Below, piece by piece: positions 44,731 to 56,380 of a stretch of 64,000 bases of DNA. The notes under the pieces were generated by a model. It searched no databases, was not told the DNA's origin, and saw only the letters and a list, made by a program, of their open reading frames with translations. The stretch's first letter is position 1; each line of letters opens with the position of its first letter. The stretch is from Tupaia tana. Lineage: Eukaryota > Chordata > Mammalia > Scandentia > Tupaiidae. Both the position numbers and the translations under genes were made by a program. The stretch spans positions 30,780,877 through 30,844,876 of the forward strand of contig JAKSZU010000016.1 in assembly GCA_026018925.1 (NCBI GenBank), in the 5' to 3' direction.

Positions 44731-45866
44731 TATATAAATATCTGTGCAAGCTTTCTGGAATCAAATACTCTTAATCTCCACATGGCTTGAGGAATTTCAA
44801 AATTTTATGTGAATAGGTATATTGAAAGTGTATTTCACCCAGTAAAGAATTCATTAGGACAAGTGCAAATATAGGAGAGGACTGATTCTGAATAGCTGGA
44901 AGAAAGAAAGACATTGAACAATTTTGAGATGTGACATTATATTCTATATGGTACCATAATCCTCTCTCCTAGAGAGACATGACCAAGTATTTAATTCTTT
45001 CTAAAAACACTACATGAAAGTCAATTTTAATATATTTGAAGTGTATTATGATAGCTCTTACTGTTGGATATGCCTCCTTCCCACTTTGAGTCTTAGTGAT
45101 ATATTCACCTCTTCCTAATAAACAGAGTATTGGTCAAAACTCAAAACTAAAAGAAATATCATATCGGGTCCTTAATAACTCTTTATTGAAAGCTGGTTCA
45201 GTTATTCCTCATTTCTTGATGCCTTTGTGTTATAATATACTCCTTTAAATGTTAGAAAATAAAGGTACATATTGTTATGTCAGGCTCAGAACCATTGGGG
45301 AAATCACATAAAACAAAAAATTACACCTGAGATTACAGATGTTTGTTTTGTAAGATTCTTTTTCTATCCATTAAATGATACTTGTAATGCCAGGGCCAAT
45401 GGTAAAGAGATACCAAATAAATTTACCTGAACTTCTAGATATTTGGGTTTTTTATGGTATTTAAAGTTTTTTGCAATATTTCCCATGATACTCTGTGTAA
45501 CTCACTAACTTCCATCATATAAAATAAAACTGTATGTGTATGTTTTCAAAAAGCAAGTGGAGGCAAAGAAATTATTAACTGATGCTGTAGAATAACTGTA
45601 GAACAGTAAGTATCAATGTATCTAAGGGAGAAAAAGGAAGGAAAGAGAATCTTAGATACTTTTTTCTAGTTAAGTTCTTAAAGACCATTTGTGATTTTTA
45701 TTTTTTCTATATTGCTAGATCAAGCATATCACATTTAAAAAGCTGTATTTATAGCTGTAAATGGAGTAAATTAAATTTGTTGACATCCCTTAGACAAATT
45801 TGTTGTTCCCAACTTTGCTACGTTGTTTTAGTTTGAACATTAACAAAGCAGAGTTAAAATATTGTA

Positions 45867-46129
45867 GGGGCCAGCAGATGGCATAGTGATTATATCACTG
45901 GACTACCATATGGCCAACCATGATTCAAGTCCTGGACCTGGTGGCTTGAAACTCATACTGGGCACATGTGCATGCATGCCCAAGATCCCAGGAGGAGAAT
46001 AGAGGAGAAAGGATTCTGACATGGCCATCTTCCCTGGGGCAGGGGGGTGATCTCTCACCTTTCCTCTCACTGTTTCTGTCTCTCTCTTTCTCTCTCCACC
46101 AAGTACATGAGCCCTATGGCAAAAATAAG

Positions 46130-46164
<35 letters not shown>

Positions 46165-46165
46165 A
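45867..46165 (+). mobile_element. tRNA-derived SINE, long form with (AAAT)n tail
   Basis: Head 'ggggccagcagatggcatagtg', B box 'gattcaagtcctgg', body, (aaat)n tail at 46126-46165. Flanks 'aaaatattgta' and 'aaatacattgtaa' are similar. Confidence 0.92.
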
Positions 46166-46373
46166 ACCTAAAAAATACATTGTAACTAGTGCTTTTTTGG
46201 AGAGAAGTATCTTTATTTCAGAAATTTACTCAAACTTATAGATTAATGTGTATCACTAATACAATAAGATGATATAACCCAAGAAGTTTTCACTTCTGAA
46301 TTTAAAAATATATGATTAGTTATCTAATTTGGTTCTTTTAGTCTTAAATATGCAGCTTTTAATTTTAGGTGAG

Positions 46374-46640
46374 AAAAAAATTTTTTTGTAGAGGTTCTTT
46401 TCTATAGGGCGCATGTGTTCACCAGAAAGCGAGAGACAGAGAGAAGAAAGCGAGAAGTCACCCCCCAGGGGGGATGGTCATGCTGCAATCCCTTCTCCTC
46501 CATTCTCCTCTCGGGATCTTGGGCACACACACACACACACACACACTCAGCATGAGTTTAAGCCACTGGGTCCGGGACTCGAGCCACTGTCGACTACATG
46601 GGAGTCCAGCGACATAGCCATTACACTAACTGCTGATCCC
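46374..46640 (-). mobile_element. tRNA-derived SINE, long form, with TSD
   Basis: TSD aattttaggtgag (46361-46373) and aattttatgtgag (46641-46653), one mismatch. A (CA)n stretch at 46526-46546 expands the body. The A-tail is degraded. Confidence 0.93.
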
Positions 46641-46697
46641 AATTTTATGTGAGGAAAATTTGACATTAATAATAATATTAATTAAAAAGTTACCATG

Positions 46698-46948
46698 AGG
46701 AAACCAGCAGATGGTGTGATGGTTGTATCACTGGACTGGACTCCCATGTGGCTGATTGTGGTTCAAGTCCTGGATCCGGTAACTTGAAACTCATGCTGGG
46801 CATATGTGCATGTATGCCCAGACTCTCAAGAGATGAATGGAGGAGAGGGGTTGGCCTCCTGGAGGGTGATTTCTCTCTTTCTGTTTCTCTGTCTCTCTGG
46901 CAAGCATACACGCCCTATAGCAAAAATCTCTCTGAAAGAAAAAAATAA
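46698..46948 (+). mobile_element. tRNA-derived SINE, long form
   Basis: Head 'aggaaaccagcagatggtgtg'. A 5-bp duplication (ggactggact) is present, along with B box 'ggttcaagtcctgg', a shortened body and tail. Confidence 0.88.
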
Positions 46949-46983
46949 CTTGCCTTGGGTCATTTAGTGTTCTAAATAACAGA

Positions 46984-46984
<1 letters not shown>

Positions 46985-47018
<34 letters not shown>
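46985..47018. repeat. (CA)n microsatellite
   Basis: About 17 uninterrupted CA units. Confidence 0.92.
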
Positions 47019-47020
<2 letters not shown>

Positions 47021-47181
47021 TCTGTGTCTATACACACATACATGCATATAGACAGGTATCACTTGGGTATATATGAGAAATATGTATACATAGTAATAGA
47101 TGTGCATTATCTATATGTACAATTATGTGTACTTTTATTTATGATGGATAAATATCATCTATATTTGAATATATGCATATG

Positions 47182-47415
47182 CACCTACCCTTGGTATCTA
47201 TGGGGAATTGGATCCAGAAACCACTTTAGAATACCAAAATCCATAGATGTTCAAAATGATGTAGTCCTTCATTTTAACCTGTGTAATCCCCCCACATATT
47301 TTAAATTAGTTCAAGATTTTTGCTAATACATAATACTATGTAAATGCTTTGAAAATAGTAGTTAAACTGTATTGTTTAGGGAATAATAACAAGAAAAAGT
47401 ATTCATGCTCCACCT
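47182..47415 (+). mobile_element. Tigger/MER2-type MITE, left part (split)
   Basis: 'cccttggtatctatgggg', 'attggatccagaaacc', 'gaataccaaaatccatagatg', 'aatgctttgaaaatagtag' and 'gtattgtttagggaataata' follow a MER2-like Tigger MITE in order. The element is interrupted and its right end reappears near 48020-48075. Confidence 0.75.
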
Positions 47416-47479
47416 AGATAAAACTGATATTGAGTTTGTAATTTTTCATTTTTGCCTAATGTTCTAAATCAATCTCTTC

Positions 47480-47999
47480 ATTTCCTCATTTATAGTTAGA
47501 ATGCCTAGACACTAACAGTCTAACTTAATATACAACTTCATTGACTGGTAACGCTTTGCTTATGCACACAGAGCACACTTAGAGCACCGCAGTTGTGTGT
47601 ACCCTGAAGTCACAAAACGCAGCTGTCTTGAGCATGTGTATTTTGAGTCTGTTCTCAGGATGAAACACTCTCCTCCTGGAGATAACATCAAGGAATCAAG
47701 ACTGACCAGATGGTGGGCCTGACTTTACTGTGTCAAAGAAAACAGAATAATTTATCACACCTGACATTGGAATAGAACCACCTGCCTGTACCCAACCCAG
47801 TATGAGCACTCCTCTTTATAAACCCCTGACTTATGTTAATCAGGAAGCAGATTTGAGACTACTCTCTCATCTATTGACTGATGTTTGCTAAATAAACATT
47901 TTTCTGACAGCAATCTTCATTGTATCAGTATTTGGCATTCTGTGTAATGAGCATCTAAGCCAAGATCAAGACTTGGACTTGAGAAACACAACCATCACA
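47480..47999 (+). mobile_element. Probable solo LTR of an endogenous retrovirus, inserted in a MITE
   Basis: It contains a TATA box (tataaa 47817-47822) and, about 70 bp on, a polyadenylation signal (aataaa 47890-47895), then a U5-like segment ending 'aaccatcaca'. The start is uncertain (47415-47500). No retroviral genes flank it. Confidence 0.6.
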
Positions 48000-48019
48000 G
48001 CTTTAATTACATAGTAAAT

Positions 48020-48075
48020 ATCAACAACAACAAAGCATTTTCTATCCACAATTGACTAAATACACGGATGCAGAA
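48020..48075 (+). mobile_element. Tigger/MER2-type MITE, right part (split)
   Basis: 'ctatccacaattgactaaat' and 'acacggatgcagaagc' match the right end of the MITE begun at 47182 (atccacggttgactaaatcc...acggatgcagaac). Confidence 0.55.
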
Positions 48076-48355
48076 GCTCTCAGCACAGAGATCTGACTGG
48101 ATAGTGCTAGGTGTATAAATATATGTATGTATAAATCGATATATGTACATCATATTACACAATTAAAGATATACACGAGGTCCTCAAAGATTCATAGAAA
48201 ATGAATATTAAGAAAAACTTAGCCTAGATTCAAAAAATTTTTCAACCAGAATAAACTTGTACTTCAATTTTCCAAAACCTTTTTGAAGTCCATTCATACA
48301 TGTGTGAACATATTTTAATAGATATACATTGCATATACGTAATATCTAGCTAACA

Positions 48356-48697
48356 TTAGGTTCCTGTGAAAGTCATGATGTATTTTTCTTTCTTTCTCTT
48401 TTTTTTTTTTTAGAGAGAAATTTGCTATAAGACAAGTCTGCTCACTAGAGAGACAGAAAGCAAGAAATCACACCTCAGAGGGAATGGCCATGCTGCAGTC
48501 CCTTTTTCTCCATTCTCCTCTTGGGATTTTGGGCATACACACACATGCACCTGGAGTGAGTTTTAAGCTGCCGGGCCTGGGACTTGAACCACAGTCATCT
48601 ATGTGGGAGTCTAGCAATGTAACCATTATGCCATCGGCTGGTCCCCATGATTTATTTTTCTATGTAAAAATGTGTCATGACTTTCCTGAGAACTCAA
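48356..48697. mobile_element. Mariner-like MITE carrying a nested SINE
   Basis: Imperfect 32-bp terminal inverted repeats lie at 48356-48387 (ttaggttcctgtgaaagtca...) and 48666-48697. Without the SINE at 48390-48645 and its TSD the element is about 85 bp, a typical size for a mariner-derived MITE. It shares termini with the copy at 52187. Confidence 0.6.
48390..48645 (-). mobile_element. tRNA-derived SINE, long form, with 16-bp TSD
   Basis: TSD catgatgtatttttct (48374-48389) and catgatttatttttct (48646-48661), one mismatch. The tail is T/TTTC-rich and the head ends 'catcggctggtcc'. Confidence 0.94.
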
Positions 48698-48761
48698 TAT
48701 ATATTGCATATACAAATTTATGTGTTTATGTGCCCACATATAGTATGTATGCATATACATA

Positions 48762-48800
48762 GGTGCGTGTGTGTGGGTGTGTGTGTGGGTGTGTGTGTGT
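48762..48800. repeat. (GT)n-rich microsatellite
   Basis: Interrupted GT/GTGGGT repeats. Confidence 0.85.
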
Positions 48801-49244
48801 AAAGTCTTTCAGATTGGGATTTGAACCTAAGCAAACTGATTTCAGAGTCCACACTATTTCATTGGACTTCTCCAATTTTTATTTTGATTTATTTTATACA
48901 TTCAATCAGTTTACATCACTAAGCTTATAAAGTGAATTTACTCAACATGAATACACTTCATGCCAGTCCAGTTCATGATACTATCTATACATGTTATTAT
49001 CAACAGATATTAATCCATTTCTGTTTCCCATAAGTGTCTTTCCTCTCTATTTTTCTCCTTGGTTTCTTTCCTCATACTTTCCCCCTTCTACCCTCTTCCC
49101 ATACTGTCTTCAGTATCCCTAACCATTCATGCTTCTAAATCCTCTAGTCTTTCAGTTTCTGCCAGAGAGTGTGGACAGTCAGTATATATTAAGTGGAGAC
49201 ATACAATGTCTCTTTTTCATAGGTCTTCTCCATTTAATTTTAAA

Positions 49245-49297
49245 CATTCCTAGTGCTCAAGACATAGTAGACACTTAAGGATGTTTATAAAGGACTG
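49245..49297 (+). repeat. L2-like 3' terminal fragment
   Basis: 'ctagtgctcaagacatagtag' without its last base, then 'acacttaaggatgtttataaa', resembles the L2 3' end (cctagcacatagtaggcacttaataaatgttt). Confidence 0.5.
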
Positions 49298-49379
49298 AAG
49301 TGCACAAAGGCATAAAGAATTCTAGAAATGAGAATTTGAATCATGTCACTGTGATCATGAATCTTAAGTCACTAGAAAA

Positions 49380-49538
49380 TATTTTTTTAAAGAATTTATT
49401 AATTTTTTTTTTCACATGGGTTTTGACAGAGAGAGAGAGGGGCGGAGAGAGAAAATACAAGCCACCAGGTCTAGGACTCAAACCACAGTTGGCCATGTGA
49501 GAATTCAAGCTCCTTAATCACCATACCACCTGCTGGCC
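49380..49538 (-). mobile_element. tRNA-derived SINE, short form, with TSD
   Basis: TSD cactagaaaa (49370-49379) and caccagaaaa (49539-49548), one mismatch. 'aagccaccaggtctaggac', B-box complement 'ctcaaacc', head ending 'ccacctgctggccca'. Confidence 0.9.
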
Positions 49539-49578
49539 CACCAGAAAAGAATTTACAGTCACATAAAAACCATTAACT

Positions 49579-49775
49579 TTAGACTTGCCCTATAGCTCAT
49601 AAGAGAGCAAGATCCCACATGGCCCACCATTGTTTGAATCCTGGCCCTCAAGTCACCATGTTGGGTGTGTGTGAATGCATGTGTCCTCAAAAACTTGATG
49701 GGAAGGAAGAATGGAGGAAGATGGATTTTTGGCCAGACCATGCCCCATAGGGGGTAGGGTGACAACAAGAATAAA
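49579..49775 (+). mobile_element. tRNA-derived SINE, divergent-head form, 3' truncated
   Basis: 'gacttgccctatagctc', 'agcaagatcccacatggccc', 'ttgaatcctggccc', then a body without the terminal (tc)n part. The head resembles the one at 39224. Confidence 0.62.
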
Positions 49776-49894
49776 AAAAACTAAGTATGTTGAAGTACCA
49801 GAGAACATTCAGATTAAAAATAAACAACTACAAAACAACCTTAGAATTTCATTTGCCTTTTTTTTTTTTTTTTTTTTTTTTATAGTTAATGCCC

Positions 49895-50150
49895 AGGGCC
49901 AGCAGGTGGTGTAGTGGTTAAGGTGCTGGACTCCCACATGGCTGACTGCAGTTTGAATCTCAGACCCAGTGGCTTCAAACTCATGCCAGGCACATGTGCG
50001 TGCATGTCTAAAATCCCAAGAGGAGAATGGAGGAGAAAGGATTGCACTGTGGCCATCCTCCCTGGGAGGGTAATTTCTCACTTTTTCTCTTTCTATCTCT
50101 CCCATGAATGCACTTCCCTATAGTGAAAACCTCTCTCTTAAAACAAAAAA
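49895..50150 (+). mobile_element. tRNA-derived SINE, long form, with TSD
   Basis: TSD candidates atagttaatgccc (49882-49894) and atagttcatggcc (50151-50163). Head, B box 'gtttgaatctcag' (weak), body and tail are present. A long T-run precedes it (49858-49880). Confidence 0.9.
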
Positions 50151-50163
50151 ATAGTTCATGGCC

Positions 50164-51299
50164 AGTAGATTATGTTAGTAATCTAACAATATAATAGATT
50201 ACTAGGTAAAGAAAAAACTCCTAAAAGCTACCTTTTCAAGATAGTTTTAAAAAACCAGTTTAGATATAACTTTCTGATACATGAAAGGTATGCACAGAGT
50301 ATCAGTCTTAGATTTTTGTCTTGTATTTTCCTTTCTTTCCAATTAAAAAAAAAAAAAGTGCTCAAATTATCTTCCCCAAGCTATGTTTATATAGCTCACA
50401 ATTATACTGGTTTATCTCTTAATCAAACTAATTATTTTGGTTCATGAGAGAATGAAGATGTCTCTGCTAAGGATAAGACAATAAGACAAAAACCAGCAGC
50501 CAGCGCTTCAATTCCAAATAACGTATATATAGTGAGACATCACTTTTAGGAAAATAAATTTCAAACTTCTAGAGAGAGAAAGCAGCTGAGAACTTCTACT
50601 ATGTGATCATTTCCCCAAAATGGAAAGTCTTTGGATCAAATACAGCTTTTGGATCACCTATGTTGTATATGGTTCAGTGGTGTCTTGCTAGATATAGTAC
50701 TCTCTTGACTAGCCTGAAGGTGCAGGGCATTAGTTTCAACACTTAGAAAAGCAGGGGAAAATTATTTCAGGATACACTTGACATTTCTAAAAATGAAAGA
50801 ATTTATGTTCTCAGCCCAAAAAGAAATTAGGATGAAAGGAAAACTAGTCTATATTTTTTAAGTAACTGCCATCCAACGTTTTTCAAATTATGGAAATTCA
50901 CAAGCCAGGCAATTATATTGTTTTAGATAATTTTTCTCCTTGTGGCAGAGTAACAATTGAGTAGGTATAATTTTAGTTCACCAGCTGGCATTGTCACTTG
51001 CATGCTGACAGATACCTGTTTTGAATGAATTGACAGATTGCTAAAATGTGTTCTGGTTGTTAGCTGTTAATTTAACATTCAAAATGAATGTAAAATTCAG
51101 TGATTAAAAGTATGTTTAAGAAACTGTAGAGTAACCTTCTCTGCTTACAAAGGGGGTATGTGTTATCATAACCCGTTTTTAGATAGGACCAATAACTTCT
51201 CAAGGTTTGTTGATTATTTGTATTTGCCTCATCAATTTTTAGCACATACTACTAGATTTTTTAATTGACTTAAATGGGTTATAACACAGTAATAAATAT
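50164..51299. other. Non-coding sequence, nothing recognised
   Basis: No gene, SINE or confident older repeat. A short A-run at 50345-50357. Confidence 0.5.
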
Positions 51300-51571
51300 T
51301 TCTTTCTTTCTTTTTCTTTAAGAAGTTTTGCCTTAAGGTGCACATGCTCCCCAGAGAGCAAGAGAGAGACACAGACACTGAGAGGGAAAGTGAGAAATCA
51401 CCCCTCAGAGGATGGCCAAGCCACAGTCCCTTCTCCTCCATTCTCCTCCTGGAATTTTGGACACAAATGTACACACACCAGGCATGTATCAAGCCACTGG
51501 GTCCAGAATGCAAACTGTAGTCAGCCATGTGAGAGTCAAGCGACATAACTGCTACACCATCTGCTGGCCCC
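51300..51571 (-). mobile_element. tRNA-derived SINE, long form
   Basis: Tail as (tttc)n, body 'gaaatcacccctcagaggatgg', head ending 'catctgctggcccc'. Confidence 0.88.
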
Positions 51572-52186
51572 AGTATTTCAACTGGTGTTGGTAAAGTGGT
51601 TTGGGAGAGATGCTCATGGATAGAGATTCTGACGGAGTGATTATATAAAGTTATTTACTGATTACTGGACACTAGCAGATTGAGAAGCTTGTGTTAATGG
51701 GATATTCTTTTTTCCCCCCTCACTTCCAGCTATTTGGGAATACTTAATACCTAGTAATGTATTTTGCTTCTATTCTTCCTTTAATCATTGCCTCCTGGGA
51801 ATAGAATTGAGACTAACATAGGCTTAAATTCTCCTCTTAACTTAAAAACTTACATACTAGCACAAATTCCAGTACAGATGGAAGTGAAAAATGAATGAAT
51901 GTCCATACTTAACTGAGTTTCCCAAACCACAAAGACTGCAGTAGTCATTAGTATTCATTAAAGCATTTGAGGCCTTCAGAATTTTCTACATATGAAATAT
52001 CTTCCTAACTTCTTAAGCAATTCAAAGATTTGTGGCTGTTCTTATATCCATTTAATTCCATTGGAATGACATTCTAATTAGATATAAACAAATGAGAATG
52101 CCATTCATATACTTTTCAAACCCTCATTTGATGAACCATGATATTATGGTATTCTCACTTACTTAACTAAGGTCATTTTCATTCTG

Positions 52187-52290
52187 TTAGGTCATCATAA
52201 AAGTCATGACATATTTTTCTGTTTTTCTGCTTTTAAATAGGACCAATAATAATAATGCAAAAATGTGTCATGCCTTTCCCAATGACCTAA
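52187..52290. mobile_element. Mariner-like MITE, 104 bp
   Basis: It starts ttaggtcatcataaaagtca and ends with the near-complement (aaaatgtgtcatgcc...aatgacctaa). The termini of about 32 bp match at roughly 26 positions. It begins TTAGG and ends CCTAA, consistent with TA target sites. No coding capacity. Confidence 0.68.
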
Positions 52291-52602
52291 TACAGCACAG
52301 CATTTCAACTGCAAGTGTATTAATAAATTTCCCTAACTCCAAAAAGTAAGAAATTCTCCTTTATATTTTACTTGTAGTCCACCTGATACTAAAATTTCTG
52401 GGAGTGTCTGGTAAGATGGGAAAAATGGGAAAGGAAATCCAGAAAAAGTGTAAGTGAGTGCCAACTTTACCACGGAAGTACGCAAGAAAGCCATCTGAAA
52501 AGTTTGTTTTGTGTCAGACGCTGTGTCCTTGAATTAGTATTTAGCTCTGGGAAGTCACCTTGTCCAGAAAGATGGGAAGTCAGTATTACCTTCTGACTAG
52601 CA

Positions 52603-52810
52603 TTTATGAAATACTTACAATGTGTCAGCTTCTGGCCCAAGTGATTTCCTTAAATTTAATTTTCATTTAATTTTCATTGCAACTCTGCAAAATAAGTACA
52701 AGCATTATCCCTACTTAACAAATAAAGAAATGGAGAATTTATGAATTCTACTAAAGGATTTTGTAGTGAAAGAATGAGGGTACCAATGCAATCTGCAGAC
52801 TGTACCACTA
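52603..52810 (+). repeat. MIR element
   Basis: 'tatgaaatacttacaatgtg', 'tcagcttctggcccaagtga', 'cattgcaactctgcaaaataa', 'cattatccctacttaaca' and 'taaagaaatggagaattta' follow the MIR/L2-like order (acctactatgtgccaggca...caacaaccctatgaggta...attatccccattttacagatgaggaaactgagg). Confidence 0.65.
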
Positions 52811-53122
52811 TGCCTTTTACTGCCTTCAAAATGAACAAATCTATATTGCAGCAAATTTCTCAACGTGTATTTTATTTTCTGCCTTGAACACCCATCTATA
52901 ACCTTTTCCCTTTCTTTTGTTTGGATTTTAATGGGCTCCTATAAACCTTTCCCTTATTCCCCCAAACAATGCTAACACCTTGTTCATTATTTCCACCAAA
53001 TGAATCATGTACCTTCATTGTAACATTTAGAACACTGTTTTGCAGCTGTTCACTAATAGATTTATCTTTTTTCTTATTAGACTTTAAAAGCTTGAGATCA
53101 AAGTTCATATTTCATGTGTTTT

Positions 53123-53358
53123 TATTTGTTTGTTTGAGAGGTTTTTGCTATAGGGTGTGTGCACTTGCTAGAAAGACAGAGAGAGACAGAGACAGAAAGC
53201 CAGAAATCACCCCCTAGGGTAGATGGCTACGCCACAATCCCTTCTCCTCCATTCTCCTCTCAGGATCTTGGGCATGTGTGCACGTGGGTCCAAGACTCAA
53301 ACCACAGGCGACTACGTGGGAGTCCGGTGACATAGCCATTGTGCCAACTGCTGGTCCC
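53123..53358 (-). mobile_element. tRNA-derived SINE, long form with internal deletion, TSD
   Basis: TSD ttcatgtgtttt (53111-53122 and 53359-53370). A ~20-bp deletion removes the 'ggcgtgagttttaagccacc' segment, joining 'gcacgtgggtcc' directly. Confidence 0.92.
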
Positions 53359-53497
53359 TTCATGTGTTTTCTAATCACCAGTATTTAGCAGAGTTCTGCC
53401 TCCCAGAAGTTGATGAATGATTCTCATGTGATCTTTGGTTGTTCAACAGCTTGCTAAGAACAGAGCTGGTAGGGAACTTAGCAACTCCTGTAAAATT

Positions 53498-53770
53498 GTT
53501 GGGCTGTTGGGCTGTTGGGCTGTGACTGTGGTGTGGTGGTTAAGAGAATCAGATCCCACATGGTCCACTGTGTCTTGAATCCCAGTCCCCAGTGGCTTAA
53601 AAAAACACACCAGGGGTGTGTGTGTGTGTGTCCTAAATCTCAGCAGACAGAGAAATGAAGAAAGAATTGTGGTGTGACCCTGCCTCATTGGGGATGCATT
53701 CTCTCTCTACCTCTCTCTGTCCTTGTTTCTGAAAGTCTTTTGTACTCTTTGGCAATTAAAAAATATGTAA
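53498..53770 (+). mobile_element. tRNA-derived SINE, divergent-head form, with 8-bp triplication at its 5' end
   Basis: Begins with three perfect copies of gttgggct (53498-53521), then 'gtgactgtggtgtggtgg'. Body, (gt)n at 53614-53631, (tc)n and an 'ttggcaattaaaaaa' tail follow. Confidence 0.75.
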
Positions 53771-53789
53771 GTGCTGCTGTTCTTATAAA

Positions 53790-54060
53790 TAGATGGCCAT
53801 GTAAAGACAGAGACACACAGGAAAAATGTCATATGAAAATGAAGGAAGAGATTGAGGATGTGTAGCTGTAAGCCAAGTTTGGTTGCTAGCAAACCACCAG
53901 AAGTGGGAGGAAGGATTTCCCTATAGATTTCACATTTCAGAGGGAATCTGCTGACATGTTTGGGTTTCTAGCCTTCAGAACTGTAAGACAACAAATACCT
54001 GTTTTATGCACATATACCTATTTGTAATGTATTGTATAGCAGCACTAGAGAGGTACAATG
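53790..54060 (+). mobile_element. MLT1-type LTR, 3' portion
   Basis: 'atggccatgtaaagacagag', 'agaagtgggaggaaggattt', 'agagggaatctgctgacatg' and 'tctagccttcagaactgtaa' match the 3' half of MLT1-class LTRs. Confidence 0.72.
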
Positions 54061-55917
54061 AAAAAAGTGAGATGACACCAAAGCTATTACATTAACATAA
54101 CTTCATTGATTTTATTAGCATGACTATCAGCAGCCTTTTGTCCAAGCAAATTCCTTGATCGCTCATCATAGGAACTTCCTAGAAAGTCCCACCAACTCTT
54201 CAATGGAAAGCATCAACAGCTGGATCCATAAGATACTTCATTGGCAAAAATCTTTCTTGCTGATTCCACTAATCCCAGAGTGTGAGTGAGAATCCCATTT
54301 TATTCTTAAATCCCTGGATTGAAACACCTGCCTTCAACCAAACTTCTGTTTTACACAAAATCTTATCTGACCTTTCTTACACCAAGACTCTACAAAGCTC
54401 TGTAGAGCTAGTGTTCTCCCTTGCCAATGCAAGCAACCACCTCACTTTGTCATATGAGTAGGCTTTGTTGGTAATATTTGATTCCAGCATTCTGCTCCTG
54501 CTTTATGAAAGCTAGCTCTAATTTGTGTGACTTTTCAACATTTCCTCCAAATCAAATATGAGTCCCCCTGCCCTGTCCCGATTTCAGCTTACTAAGACAC
54601 AGTTTGTGGAGACAGGTTTGGACTGAGGCATTTTACTTTACTTGCAGTTAAATATAGCTGTTGGGCTGCAACTGTGGTTAGATTGTAACCAACTGATTGA
54701 AAATTCGGTCTTTTCTTCTAAATCCACAGAGTCCTGGTAATATAATTTGCTATGCACAAAGGTGAGAATTAATTTTTCCTTCAATCATCCTCTCCTCCAT
54801 TTCTTCCCCCAGCTCCTTTCAATTTATGACACCAATAATGAATTTATATAATATATATTTTATATATATACACATATATATATATAATATATATATATAT
54901 AATTTACATTTAATCACTATACATCTTTACAGTGTACAACATGAATACATTTCATATTGGTCACAAGAAAGGCATTACCATATACATTATCATCAGCAAA
55001 TAACTTATTTTTGTCTCATTTAAATGTCTTGTTTTGTTCCCCCTGTTTTCTTTCCTCCCTCCTCCAAATATTGGTTTTAATATGGCAACATAAGAGAGAA
55101 GTGGTTTCAAAACAGGCTGTGTATAGGGAGTGGATTGCTGTATGTTATTAAATGAAAACATTGAAGTCTACGTTTCTATGAGGCATATAGTTTACCAGAC
55201 AATGTCAATGCTCCACACATATCATTGTATATTTACCCTGAGGAATGATTTCATCCAACACACTTGGACATACCTCTGTTACAAAATGTACCAAACAATA
55301 AGGGGATTTAAGTGGATTGAAAGATAAATAGGATGCTTTTCCTTTGGTTAAGGAGATCATTGTCTAATTGAAAGAAAGAAAGAAGTCAAACAAAGATTGA
55401 AAGAATTTATAATATGTAAGAGGTTTCATTAGGCAGCAAGACAGAAAAATAGTAACACTAAGCAGTGTAAGGTGGGGGAGCAAAATAAAAGCATCAACAG
55501 AGGACATATAATATCTTGAAAAAACAATATAGTTTCTTCTTTACTAAAGTAAAACATTTTTAAAATATTTGTCTTTATATTTCAATTTATATTTATCTTT
55601 CCGACACTTACCAACCTATGCTCGTCTATTTATATGAAAGCTTTGCAAATGGTATGCTACCATTACCTACCAAATCACTTAAATCCTTTTTCCATGATCA
55701 GTGATAAACACCTATACACCAATCTCTATGAAATCTTAATTCTTATCTATCTTTATCTCTTGGTCTACTTTATGCTTCTTTCTTGAAATTTTAATCTCCC
55801 TTAAAGTACAGGACAACTATCTAACTTGTTGTTTTGTTTTGTTTTGTTTTGTTTTCTTAACTTTTTTGACCACACCTTGCTTTTGTTCATGTTATTCTTT
55901 TCATCACCTTACCTTTT
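54061..55917. other. Non-coding sequence with (AT)n and one possible SINE head
   Basis: An (AT)n run lies at 54839-54902 and a (gtttt)n run at 55827-55853. The words 'gctgttgggctgcaactgtgg' minus the last base, at 54657, resemble the 5' end of the divergent-head SINE at 53498 without a body. No gene seen. Confidence 0.45.
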
Positions 55918-55921
55918 ATAA

Positions 55922-56313
55922 TTAGTCTGTTAGGGCTGCAGTAACAAAAATACTGAAGACTGTGTGCTTCAAACAACAGAAAATTGTTTTTTCATAGTCC
56001 TGGAGGCTGGAGGTCCCAGATCTGGACACCAGTACCTTTGGTTTCTGGTAAGGGCTCTGTTCCTAATTTCTAGACAGCTGCCTCATCACTGTGCCTTCAA
56101 ATTGCCTTTCTTGTGTGCATGCAGAGGGAGAGAGAGAGATCTGGTGTCTTTTCCTCTTATAAATACCTATACTAGTGTATTAGGGCCCTACCCTTGAGAG
56201 ATCTCATTTAGCTTTAGTTCTCTCTCTAAAATCCATAACTCCAAATTCAGTCAACACTGGAAATTAGGGATTCAGTATATTGATTTGGGGAAGACACAAT
56301 TCAGTCCCTAATA
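55922..56313 (-). mobile_element. MLT1/MaLR-type LTR
   Basis: Plus-strand 'tagtctgttagggctgcag', 'cttcaaacaacagaaaattg', 'gtcctggaggctggaggtcc', 'gcctcatcactgtgccttc' and 'gacacaattcagtccctaa' match a reversed MLT1-class LTR. Confidence 0.82.
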
Positions 56314-56380
56314 CCTTGCTTTAGATACATGGAATAGGAAGGTGTGTGTATACAAGAAAAATAAAGTGTTAGTGTAAAAA

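Noticed and set aside
54839..54902. Possible origin or matrix-attachment site
   Set aside because: It is a simple (AT)n microsatellite; nothing else supports such a role.
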